Shown here piece after piece: positions 17,309 through 25,117 of a stretch of 64,000 nt of DNA (its first letter is position 1; every line of letters begins with the position of its first letter). Both the position numbers and the translations under genes were made by a program. The notes under the pieces were generated by a model that had not been told where the DNA came from, made no database searches, and saw nothing but the letters and a program-made list of their open reading frames with translations. This DNA is from Pseudomonas viciae (GTDB lineage: Bacteria; Pseudomonadota; Gammaproteobacteria; Pseudomonadales; Pseudomonadaceae), in NCBI RefSeq assembly GCF_004786035.1, contig NZ_CP035088.1:1772001-1836000 (forward strand). Direction: 5' to 3'.

Positions 17309-19402
17309 ATGGCAATTCCGGACGCCCTGAGTCAGCAGCGCACCACGCATCGCCTGCTGCAACCGACCGTCAAATCGCACCTGGCCTACACGTTGCTTTG
17401 TGCCCTGGTGATGATGGTCATGTTCAGCCTGCTGCGCGTGGCGCTGCTGGTCTATAACCGCGAGATGATCCTCGACACCCCGGCCTCGACCTTCGTTGAA
17501 GCGTTCGCCAATGGCCTGCGTTTCGACCTGCGCCTGGTGGTCTACCTCAGCATCCCGCTGCTGCTGGCATTGTTCAGCGCCCGGGCCATGGCGGCACGAG
17601 GGTTCTTTCGTCTGTGGCTGACCGTTACCTCCAGCATCGCGTTGTTTCTGGGCCTGATGGAGCTGGATTTCTACCGTGAGTTTCACCAGCGCCTCAACGG
17701 CCTGGTCTTCCAATATGTGAAGGAAGATCCAAAAACCGTGATGAGCATGCTCTGGTACGGTTTTCCGGTGGTGCGTTACCTGCTGGCCTGGTTCGGCGGT
17801 ACCCTCATCCTGAGCCTGGCGTTCAAGGGTGCCGACCGTGCGACCCGCCCACGCGGGCCTTTCAGCGGCGGCACCATCGGTACGCGCCAGATTGCCCCGT
17901 GGTACGGCCGTATCGTGGTGTTTGTCGTGTGCTTGCTGGTCGCCGTGACTGCCGCCCGTGGCACCTTGCGCCAGGGGCCTCCCCTGCGTTGGGGTGATGT
18001 CTACACCACCGATTCGAACTTCGCCAACCAGTTGGGCCTCAATGGCACGCTGTCGCTGGTGGCGGCGGCCAAGAGCCGGTTGTCCGAACACCGTGACAAC
18101 GTCTGGAAAGCCACCCTTGAGCAGTCGCTGGCACAACAGACCGTGCGCGACATGCTGGTGATGCCTGACGACAAACTGGTGGATACCGAGACGGCCGCCG
18201 TGCGTCGTGACTACACGCCACCAGTGGACAAGACCCTGCCCATCAAGAACGTGGTCGTGATCCTCATGGAAAGCATGGCCGGTCACTCGGTGGGCGCCTT
18301 GGGCGCGCCGGGCAACATCACCCCTTACCTGGATAAACTGTCCAAGGAAGGCCTGCTGTTCGACCGCTTCTTCTCCAACGGCACCCACACCCATCAAGGC
18401 ATGTTCGCCACCATGGCGTGCTTCCCGAACCTGCCGGGTTTCGAATACCTGATGCAGACGCCGGAAGGCAGCCACAAGTTGTCGGGCCTGCCACAACTGC
18501 TCAGTCCCCGTGGTTATGATGACGTGTATGTCTACAACGGCGATTTCGCCTGGGACAACCAGTCTGGTTTCTTCAGCAGCCAGGGCATGACCACGTTCAT
18601 CGGGCGTAACGATTTCGTCAACCCGGTGTTCTCCGATCCGACCTGGGGCGTGTCCGACCAGGATATGTTCGACCGTGGTCTGGTCGAGCTCAAGGCCCGG
18701 GAAAACGGCAAGCCGTTCTATGCCTTGCTGCAAACCCTGTCCAACCATACGCCGTATGCACTGCCGACGCCGTTGCCGGTGCCGCCGGTCACCGACCGTG
18801 GCAGCCTGAACGAGCACCTGACCGCCATGCGCTACTCCGATTGGGCGCTGGGCCAGTTCTTCGAGAAGGCCCGCAAGGAGCCTTACTTCAAGGAAACGCT
18901 GTTTGTCGTGGTCGGTGATCATGGCTTCGGCAACGAGCGCCAGATCAGTGAAATGGACCTGGGCCGCTTCAACGTGCCGATGTTGCTGATCGGCCCGGGC
19001 GTCCAGGAAAAGTTCGGTCAGCGCAGCCACACTGTAGGCACCCAGATCGATATCGTCCCGACCATCATGGGCCGTATCGGCGGCCAGGTGCGTCACCAGT
19101 GCTGGGGGCGTGACCTGTTGAACCTGCCCGAAGGCGACCCTGGTTTTGGCGTGATCAAACCGTCGGGCAGCGACCAGACCACTGCCATCATCCGCGACGA
19201 CACGATCCTGGTCCTGCGCAGGGAAAAGGAAATGCCGCCGAAGATGTACCGCTATGAACTGGGGGCCAACCCACATGCGCAAGTCATCCCGGACGCACCG
19301 GATACCGCACGGATGAAACTCCAGCTTGAATCGTTCCTGCAGACCGCCACCAAGAGCCTGTTGGACAATACCGCCGGCGTGGTTGACGGCAAGCCGGATT
19401 GA
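17309..19402 (+). CDS. LtaS-like membrane phosphoglycerol transferase (sulfatase fold)
   Basis: The 697-residue protein has five predicted N-terminal membrane helices (about 26-48, 75-92, 98-120, 150-172, 200-218) and a periplasmic alkaline-phosphatase/sulfatase domain (about 310-630). The metal Glu321 lies in VVVILMES, a probable nucleophile is Thr359 or Thr361 in SNGTHTHQG, and VVVGDHGF supplies Asp and His. Gram-negative relatives include phosphoglycerol transferases acting on periplasmic glucans; the substrate here is unknown. It follows speE, as in other Pseudomonas, and ends at a strong terminator. Confidence 0.85.
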   Translation: MAIPDALSQQRTTHRLLQPTVKSHLAYTLLCALVMMVMFSLLRVALLVYNREMILDTPASTFVEAFANGLRFDLRLVVYLSIPLLLALFSARAMAARGFFRLWLTVTSSIALFLGLMELDFYREFHQRLNGLVFQYVKEDPKTVMSMLWYGFPVVRYLLAWFGGTLILSLAFKGADRATRPRGPFSGGTIGTRQIAPWYGRIVVFVVCLLVAVTAARGTLRQGPPLRWGDVYTTDSNFANQLGLNGTLSLVAAAKSRLSEHRDNVWKATLEQSLAQQTVRDMLVMPDDKLVDTETAAVRRDYTPPVDKTLPIKNVVVILMESMAGHSVGALGAPGNITPYLDKLSKEGLLFDRFFSNGTHTHQGMFATMACFPNLPGFEYLMQTPEGSHKLSGLPQLLSPRGYDDVYVYNGDFAWDNQSGFFSSQGMTTFIGRNDFVNPVFSDPTWGVSDQDMFDRGLVELKARENGKPFYALLQTLSNHTPYALPTPLPVPPVTDRGSLNEHLTAMRYSDWALGQFFEKARKEPYFKETLFVVVGDHGFGNERQISEMDLGRFNVPMLLIGPGVQEKFGQRSHTVGTQIDIVPTIMGRIGGQVRHQCWGRDLLNLPEGDPGFGVIKPSGSDQTTAIIRDDTILVLRREKEMPPKMYRYELGANPHAQVIPDAPDTARMKLQLESFLQTATKSLLDNTAGVVDGKPD

Positions 19403-19416
19403 TCATCGGCGAGCAT

Positions 19417-19446
19417 AAAAAAGAGGCCTGCAAAGGCCTCTTTTTT
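19417..19446. terminator. Bidirectional intrinsic terminator
   Basis: A GAGGCCT..AGGCCTC stem with a GCAA loop is flanked by A6 on the left and T8 on the right. It can stop the LtaS-like gene (plus) and the convergent DUF3309 gene (minus). Confidence 0.85.
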
Positions 19447-19464
19447 TTACCCTTACTTAGTGGT

Positions 19465-19617
19465 TTATATCTTGCCCAGTAACAGCAGGACCAACAGCAC
19501 CACCAATACGACACCGATGATACCGGACGGACCGTAACCCCAACTTCTGGAGTGCGGGAAGACCGGGAGACCACCGATCAGCAGGAGGATCAGGATAATG
19601 ATCAGTATTGTGCCCAT
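19465..19617 (-). CDS. DUF3309-family small hydrophobic protein
   Basis: This 50-residue ORF is almost wholly hydrophobic: two membrane helices (MGTILIIILILLLIGG and IIGVVLVVLLVLLLLGKI) around the loop LPVFPHSRSWGYGPSG. The SRSWGYGPSG loop is the DUF3309 hallmark. The function is unknown; such peptides are widespread in Proteobacteria. AAGGAAATC precedes the ATG (at 19617, minus strand). Confidence 0.85.
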   Translation of the reverse strand: MGTILIIILILLLIGGLPVFPHSRSWGYGPSGIIGVVLVVLLVLLLLGKI

Positions 19618-19985
19618 TGTTGATTTCCTTATTGGTCAGTTCTGGAATGTTGCAACTTTTCAACTACCAGCACGCATGCGTTAAATCCGGGCGGCTTAAT
19701 AATTCGGACCGTAACGTCCTGTAAAAAATTCAAAGTTTTTTATGGCGTGTAAGGAGCCTCTGTGGGAGCAAAGCTTGCTCGCGATACAAACGACGAAGCC
19801 TTCCAGAATCGAGTTGCCTCTGTTGCGAGCAAGCTTTGCTCCCACAGGGTTGTCCCCATGGCACTACTGCCCTCAAAACCCATTACGGTTAGCCCCCGCC
19901 ATTCAGCAATCTGATGGAGCGTGGGTCAGGCCAGGTCCTTCGCTACACTCGGCCCATCTCTCCCGGAACAACAAGGCTGTTTCCT
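19618..19985. other. Intergenic region between DUF3309 and SDR genes
   Basis: This 368-nt gap holds the AT-rich promoter side of the DUF3309 gene (19640-19740), a family B REP doublet (19759-19850) and about 130 nt before the SDR. I see no coding potential. Confidence 0.55.
19759..19850. repeat. REP doublet, family B
   Basis: The left arm TGTGGGAGCAAAGCTTGCTCGCGA and right arm TTGCGAGCAAGCTTTGCTCCCACA are near-perfect inverted copies about 45 nt apart. The family B consensus left arm here is TGTGGGAGCGGGCTTGCTCG. Confidence 0.85.
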
Positions 19986-20801
19986 ATGCAAAATCGCATG
20001 ATGATCACCGGTGCCGGTTCTGGCCTGGGTCGCGAAATCGCGCTGCGCTGGGCCCGCGAAGGCTGGCGCCTGGCCTTGTCGGATGTCAGTGAGCCCGGCC
20101 TTCAGGAAACCCTCAGGCTGGTGCGCGACGCTGGCGGCGAGGGCTTTGTCCAGCGTTGTGATGTGCGCGACTACAGCCAACTGACCGCGTTCGCCCAGGC
20201 CTGCGAAGAAAAGTTGGGTGGTATCGACATCATCGTCAACAACGCTGGCGTGGCGTCGGGCGGGTTCTTCAGCGAACTCTCCCTCGAGGATTGGGACTGG
20301 CAGATCGCAATCAACCTGATGGGCGTGGTCAAGGGCTGCAAGGCGTTCCTGCCGTTGCTGGAAAAAAGCCGCGGCAAGATCATCAACATCGCCTCCATGG
20401 CCGCCCTGATGCAGGGCCCGGCCATGAGCAACTACAACGTGGCCAAGGCTGGCGTGGTGGCGTTGTCGGAGAGCCTGTTGATTGAACTGGCGCAGCAGGA
20501 AATCGGCGTACATGTGGTCTGCCCGTCGTTCTTCCAGACCAATCTGCTGGACTCCTTCCGTGGCCCGACCCCGGCCATGAAAGCGCAGGTGGGCAAACTG
20601 CTGGAAAGCTCACCGATCACCGCTACTGACATTGCCGATTACATCTACCAGCAGGTCGCCGAGGGCCAGTTCATGATCCTGCCCCATGAGCAGGGCCGGA
20701 TGGCCTGGGCCATCAAGCAGAAAAACCCGCAGTTGCTGTATGACGAAATGACCGTCATGGCCGACAAGATGCGCGCCAAGGCCCGTCAGAACCCGAGTTG
20801 A
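19986..20801 (+). CDS. Short-chain dehydrogenase/reductase, substrate unknown
   Basis: This 271-residue classical SDR has the cofactor motif TGAGSGLG (8-15), NNAGVASGG, a Ser in NIASMAA, and catalytic Tyr150 and Lys154 (YNVAK). The C-terminus is longer than minimal SDRs and helical. The context (YnfA-like protein, csrA paralogue) gives no pathway. ATG 19986 is preferred over upstream starts within the promoter region. Confidence 0.88.
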   Translation: MQNRMMITGAGSGLGREIALRWAREGWRLALSDVSEPGLQETLRLVRDAGGEGFVQRCDVRDYSQLTAFAQACEEKLGGIDIIVNNAGVASGGFFSELSLEDWDWQIAINLMGVVKGCKAFLPLLEKSRGKIINIASMAALMQGPAMSNYNVAKAGVVALSESLLIELAQQEIGVHVVCPSFFQTNLLDSFRGPTPAMKAQVGKLLESSPITATDIADYIYQQVAEGQFMILPHEQGRMAWAIKQKNPQLLYDEMTVMADKMRAKARQNPS

Positions 20802-20858
20802 CCTGGCTGCCCGGTGTCCTCAGGATGGCGCCATCCGGCTTTCCTGATGGACACTTGC

Positions 20859-21191
20859 ATGCTCAATTATTTGTGGTTTTTTCTCGCCGCGCTGTTTGAA
20901 ATCGCCGGCTGCTACGCCTTCTGGATGTGGCTGCGCCAGGGCAAGAGCGTCTGGTGGATCGCACCGGCGCTGCTCAGCCTCACGCTGTTCGCGCTGTTGC
21001 TGACCCGCATCGAAGCGTCCTACGCCGGTCGTGCCTACGCTGCCTATGGCGGTATCTATATCATTGCTTCGATCGGCTGGCTGGCCGTGATTGAGCGCGT
21101 GCGGCCGCTGGGTTCCGACTGGCTCGGTGTGGCGCTCTGTGTGCTTGGGGCAAGTGTGATTCTGTTCGGCCCGCGTTTTTCAGCCTCTTGA
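20859..21191 (+). CDS. YnfA/UPF0060 family membrane protein
   Basis: The 110-residue, four-helix inner-membrane protein with [20 protein letters not shown] and [18 protein letters not shown] is typical of UPF0060/YnfA, a group related to small multidrug exporters. Its Glu near residue 11 parallels the proton-coupling Glu of EmrE, but transport is not proven for most members. The start at 20859 (MLNYLWFF) fits the family; the frame is open 45 nt further upstream. Confidence 0.88.
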   Translation: MLNYLWFFLAALFEIAGCYAFWMWLRQGKSVWWIAPALLSLTLFALLLTRIEASYAGRAYAAYGGIYIIASIGWLAVIERVRPLGSDWLGVALCVLGASVILFGPRFSAS

Positions 21192-21337
21192 AAGGGAGGG
21201 CGACAAGGTTTTGCAGGAAGTTTCCTTCAGTCGCCAGAGTCTGGGTTGTAGGGCATTACTGAATTCATGGGGGTGTATTGAGAACATGAAACAGGCCGGG
21301 CATGGTCAAGGTCCAGACAATCTTAAGGATAAGAACC

Positions 21338-21538
21338 ATGCTCGTACTAAGCCGCGCTGTGGGTGAGTTGATTTCCATCGGTGATGATATTTCCGTCCGG
21401 GTGCTGTCGGTCAGTGGCAGCACGGTGCGTTTTGGCGTGGAGGCGCCACGGCACATCGACGTTCATCGCTTCGAAATTTACGAAAAGATCCAGAGGAAAA
21501 AGGCCCACGCCGCTCGCAAGGCGTGTTCAGTCGAATAG
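21338..21538 (+). CDS. csrA: CsrA/RsmA-family RNA-binding regulator (paralogue)
   Basis: The 66-residue protein starts MLVLSRAVGELISIGDDI and has VRFGVEAPRHIDVHR.EIYEKIQ, the CsrA beta-strands and RNA-binding Arg (VHR). It differs from the main RsmA/RsmE (MLILTR) and is closer to the RsmI type. CsrA proteins bind GGA in mRNA leaders and are titrated by Rsm small RNAs. TTAAGGATAAG precedes the ATG. Its last 12 nt overlap the convergent YheU-like gene. The basic tail (KKAHAARKA) is unusual. Confidence 0.9.
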   Translation: MLVLSRAVGELISIGDDISVRVLSVSGSTVRFGVEAPRHIDVHRFEIYEKIQRKKAHAARKACSVE

Positions 21539-21754
21539 GTGCTTGGGCACATCGTGCTTGAGCATCAGTTGACACTGTTCGCTTTCGGGGTCGAAGACGA
21601 TCAGCGCCTGGCCTTTGGTCAAGGCCTGCCTGACCCGCAATACACGCGTCTCCAGAGGCGTGTCGTCACCATTGTCGGTGCCGTCGCGGGTCACGAAATC
21701 CTCGATCAGGCGAGTGAGCGTGTCGACTTCGAGTTGGTCGTGGGGAATCAGCAT
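21527..21754 (-). CDS. YheU family protein (UPF0270)
   Basis: The 75-residue protein begins MLIPHDQLEVDTLTRLIEDFVTRDGTDNG and carries ETRV..VRQALTKGQALIVFD, the UPF0270/YheU pattern. The function is unknown. It overlaps the csrA paralogue tail to tail. Confidence 0.88.
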   Translation of the reverse strand: MLIPHDQLEVDTLTRLIEDFVTRDGTDNGDDTPLETRVLRVRQALTKGQALIVFDPESEQCQLMLKHDVPKHLFD

Positions 21755-21839
21755 GGGGTACCTCGGCTAGACAATATGGCGATGCTACGGCCAATGGGCT
21801 TTTGCGGCTAGCCTGTGGTTTTTCGGTCACTGCAAATCC

Positions 21840-21931
21840 CTGTGGGAGCGGGCTTGCTCGCGAAAGCGGTGGGCCAGCTTGTATCAATGCTGTATGTGCC
21901 GGCGCCTTCGCGAGCAAGCCCGCTCCCACAG
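21840..21931. repeat. REP doublet, family B
   Basis: TGTGGGAGCGGGCTTGCTCGCGAAAG on the left and CTTCGCGAGCAAGCCCGCTCCCACA on the right are inverted. It is located between two minus-strand genes. Confidence 0.88.
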
Positions 21932-21973
21932 TTGGATTGCGATACACCCGCAAGAGCCATGTTGTTAGCTGGA

Positions 21974-23164
21974 TCAGCTCTCCGACCGCTGCCCCACCAA
22001 ACTGTCCACCGACGGCACCCGAGTGTCGCTTTCCATCTGCGTGTCGTGTTCGATCTGGTGACTGAAGCGGTCCAGCGAACCCTGGGCCGGTTGCGCGTCG
22101 CTGGCGAATACCGGTGGGCTGAGGATGTAGGCGCCGAGCAGACGGCTGAGGGCGGCCAGGCTGTCGATGTGGGTGCGTTCGTAGCCATGGGTGGCGTCAC
22201 AGCCGAAGGCCAGCAGGGCGGTGCGGATGTCGTGGCCCGCGGTGACGGCCGAATGGGCGTCGCTGAAGTAGTAGCGGAACAGGTCACGGCGTGCCGGCAG
22301 CTCGTTTTCCTTGGCCAGTTTCAGCAAGTGCCGCGACAGGTGGTAGTCGTAAGGGCCGCCGGAATCCTGCATCGCCACGCTGACCGCGTGTTCGCTGGAC
22401 TGCTGGCCTGGCGCGACGGGCGCGATGTCGATGCCGACGAACTCACTGACGTCCCAAGGCAGTGCGGCCGCCGCGCCGCTGCCGGTTTCCTCGGTGATGG
22501 TGAACAGTGGGTGACAGTCGATCAGCAGCTCTTCGCCGCTGTCGACAATCGCCTTGAGCGCTGCCAGCAGCGCGGCAACCCCGGCCTTGTCGTCCAGGTG
22601 CCGGGCGCTGATGTGGCCGCTCTCGGTGAACTCAGGCAAGGGATCAAAGGCCACGTAGTCGCCGATGCCCACGCCCAGGGTCTCGCAATCGGCTCGGGTG
22701 GCGCAGTAGGCGTCCAGGCGCAGTTCGATGTGGTCCCAACTGATGGGCATTTCATCCACGGCGGTGTTGAACGCGTGCCCAGAGGCCATCAATGGCAGGA
22801 CGCTGCCACGAATCACCCCGGTGTCGGTGAACAGGCTGACCCGGCTGCCTTCGGCAAAGCGGCTGGACCAGCAACCCACTGGAGCCAGGGTCAGGCGACC
22901 GTTGTCCTTGATCGCTCGTACGGCAGCGCCAATGGTGTCCAAGTGGGCCGATACCGCCCGGTCGGGGCTGCTCTTGCGGCCCTTGAGGGTGGCGCGGATC
23001 GTACCGCGCCGGGTCATTTCAAACGGAATGCCCAGTTCTTCGAGTCGTTCGGCCACGTAGCGCACGATGGTGTCGGTGAAGCCGGTAGGGCTGGGGATGG
23101 CAAGCATTTCCAGCAAGACCTTTTGCAGGTATTCGAGATTCGGTTCGGGAATTTTGCTGATCAT
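21974..23164 (-). CDS. M42-family peptidase of the NAGGN osmoprotectant system
   Basis: The 396-residue metallopeptidase-like protein has SAHLDTIGAAV (metal His/Asp), RHLDDKAGVAALL (bridging Asp), TITEETGSGAAA (catalytic Glu pair), GIDIAPVAPGQQ and SDAHSAVTAGHD, matching dinuclear M42 aminopeptidases. It follows asnO and ngg on the same strand, which defines the NAGGN-associated subgroup; it may degrade the dipeptide when osmotic stress ends, an inference. Start MISKIPEPN at 23164 has GGAGAGGAG-like GAGAGGAGTTTCC upstream. A 207-nt gap with a REP doublet separates it from ngg. The last ~60 residues look divergent. Confidence 0.9.
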   Translation of the reverse strand: MISKIPEPNLEYLQKVLLEMLAIPSPTGFTDTIVRYVAERLEELGIPFEMTRRGTIRATLKGRKSSPDRAVSAHLDTIGAAVRAIKDNGRLTLAPVGCWSSRFAEGSRVSLFTDTGVIRGSVLPLMASGHAFNTAVDEMPISWDHIELRLDAYCATRADCETLGVGIGDYVAFDPLPEFTESGHISARHLDDKAGVAALLAALKAIVDSGEELLIDCHPLFTITEETGSGAAAALPWDVSEFVGIDIAPVAPGQQSSEHAVSVAMQDSGGPYDYHLSRHLLKLAKENELPARRDLFRYYFSDAHSAVTAGHDIRTALLAFGCDATHGYERTHIDSLAALSRLLGAYILSPPVFASDAQPAQGSLDRFSHQIEHDTQMESDTRVPSVDSLVGQRSES

Positions 23165-23201
23165 GGAAACTCCTCTCGGAACGTTCAAATAGATGAGGGC
23201 C

Positions 23202-23363
23202 CCTGTGGCGAGGGAGCTTGCTCCCGCTGGGCCGTAGGAGCTGTCGAATGCAACGAGGCTGCGATCTTTCCCCGGACACTTGAGTCTCAAGCGAAAGATC
23301 AAAAGATCGCAGGCTTCGCCAGCTCTTACAGAGTCGAGCGGGAGCAAGCTCCCTCGCCACGGG
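23202..23363. repeat. REP doublet, family A, with nested inverted repeat
   Basis: The left arm is GTGGCGAGGGAGCTTGCTCC and the right arm CGGGAGCAAGCTCCCTCGCC. Nested inside is GTAGGAGCTGTCGAATGCAA..GCTGCGATCTTTC against GAAAGATC..GATCGCAGGCTTCGCC..AGCTCTTAC. It lies within the asnO-ngg-M42 operon. Confidence 0.85.
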
Positions 23364-23371
23364 GAAAAGGG

Positions 23372-25114
23372 CTAGGCCACCGCCTGACTATGAGGAAACA
23401 ACAAATCCACAAAGCGTTCGGCAGTGGGTTGTGGTTCGTGGTTGGCTAAACCTGCGCGTTCGTTGGCTTCGATGAACACGTATTCGGGTTGATCGGCCGC
23501 TGGCACCAGCAAATCGAGGCCGACCATGGGGATGTCCAGCGCCCGCGCGGCGCGCACCGCTGCATCGGCCAGGGTTGGATGAAGGATCCCGGTGACATCC
23601 TCCAGGACGCCGCCGGTATGCAGGTTCGCCGTGCGCCGGACGAATAGATGTTTGCCGGCCGGTAACACGCTGTCGTAGTCAAACCCGGCCGCGCTCAGGG
23701 TGCGTTCGGTTTCGGCGTCCATCGGAATCTTGCTCTCACCCCCGGTGGCGGCTTGCCGTCGGCGGCTCTGGGCTTCGATCAGCGCGCCGATGCTGTGCTG
23801 GCCGTCGCCGATCACCTCCGCCGGACGCCGAATGGCCGCGGCCACCACTTCAAAGCCGATCACCAGGACCCGCAGGTCCAACCCTTCGTGGAAGCTTTCC
23901 AACAACACTCGGCTGTCAAACTGCCGGGCCGTTTCGATGGCGCTCTGCACGTCTTCGATCGTGCGCAGGTCCACCGCTACGCCTTGGCCCTGTTCACCGT
24001 CCAGCGGCTTGACCACCACCCGCTCGTGCTCATCGAGAAACGCCAGGTTGTCGTCGGCATTGCCCACCCGTTGCTGGGCTGGCAGGTTCAGGCCAGCGCT
24101 TTTGAGCACCTTATGGGTCAGGCTTTTGTCCTGGCACAAGGTCATGCTGATGGCACTGGTCAGGTCGCTCAAGGATTCCCGGCAACGCACCCGGCGGCTG
24201 CCGTGGACCAGGGTGAATAATCCGGCCTCGGCGTCGTCCACCTGCACTTCGATGCCTCGACGATGGGCTTCCTCGACGATGATTCGTGCGTAAGGATTGA
24301 ACGGCGCCTCGGGGCCAGGGCCAAGGAACAGCGGCTGATTAATGCCGTTCTTGCGTTTGATGGCGAAGGTCGAGAGGTTACGGAAACCAAGTTTGGCGTA
24401 AAGGTTTTTCGCCAGGCGATTGTCATGCAGCACCGACAGGTCGAGGTAACTCAAACCACGGCTCATGAAGTGCTCGATGAGGTGGCGTACCAGCACTTCG
24501 CCAACACCCGGCCGTGAGCATTGCGGGTCCACGGCCAGGCACCAGAGGCTGCTGCCGTTTTCCGGATCGTTGAAGGCTTTTTGATGATTCAGGCCCATGA
24601 CGCTGCCGATCACCGCGCCGCTGTCGTCGTCTTCGGCCAGCCAGTACACCGGGCCGCCCGCATGACGCGGGGTCAGTCGTTGTGGATCGATGGGCAGCAT
24701 GCCCCGGGCCAGGTACAGCTGGTTGATGGCCTGCCAGTCGGCATCGCTTTGCGCCCGGCGAATCCGGAAGCCGCGAAACACCCGCGTGGCCTGCCGATAG
24801 TCGCTGAACCACAGGCGCAAGGTGTCGGACGGATCGAGAAATAGCTGCGCCGGTTCCAGCCCCAGCACCTGCTGGGGCGCGGCGACGTACAAGGCAATGT
24901 CACGTTCGCCGGATTGTTCGTTGAGCAGTTCCCGGGCCAGGCTCGCCGGGTCCGGGAAGGTGTGACCGATCAGCAATCGGCCCCAGCCGCAATGCACCGC
25001 GATCGGGTCGGCGCCCAATTCGCTGCCATCTTCGGCCAGGCGCGCCTGCAGGCGTTCATAGGACGGCGCCTGGCCGCGCAAAAGGCGTTGGTTGTGAACG
25101 GTTGAAGGTTTCAT
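23372..25114 (-). CDS. ngg: N-acetylglutaminylglutamine synthetase
   Basis: The 580-residue enzyme fuses a GNAT acetyltransferase-like domain (about 115-260; GVGEVLVRHLIEHF, NRLAKNLYAKLGF) to an ATP-grasp ligase (about 310-575; RVVVKPLDGEQGQGVAVD, VFIEANERAGLANHEP). It builds N-acetylglutaminylglutamine, the precursor of the osmoprotectant NAGGN. Its ATG is 3 nt after the asnO stop, so the two are one operon. Confidence 0.93.
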   Translation of the reverse strand: MKPSTVHNQRLLRGQAPSYERLQARLAEDGSELGADPIAVHCGWGRLLIGHTFPDPASLARELLNEQSGERDIALYVAAPQQVLGLEPAQLFLDPSDTLRLWFSDYRQATRVFRGFRIRRAQSDADWQAINQLYLARGMLPIDPQRLTPRHAGGPVYWLAEDDDSGAVIGSVMGLNHQKAFNDPENGSSLWCLAVDPQCSRPGVGEVLVRHLIEHFMSRGLSYLDLSVLHDNRLAKNLYAKLGFRNLSTFAIKRKNGINQPLFLGPGPEAPFNPYARIIVEEAHRRGIEVQVDDAEAGLFTLVHGSRRVRCRESLSDLTSAISMTLCQDKSLTHKVLKSAGLNLPAQQRVGNADDNLAFLDEHERVVVKPLDGEQGQGVAVDLRTIEDVQSAIETARQFDSRVLLESFHEGLDLRVLVIGFEVVAAAIRRPAEVIGDGQHSIGALIEAQSRRRQAATGGESKIPMDAETERTLSAAGFDYDSVLPAGKHLFVRRTANLHTGGVLEDVTGILHPTLADAAVRAARALDIPMVGLDLLVPAADQPEYVFIEANERAGLANHEPQPTAERFVDLLFPHSQAVA

Positions 25115-25117
25115 GCA

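Noticed and set aside
21815..23449. Plus-strand open frame of 544 codons across the M42 peptidase
   Set aside because: It runs antisense to a clear peptidase and through REP repeats; no family features.
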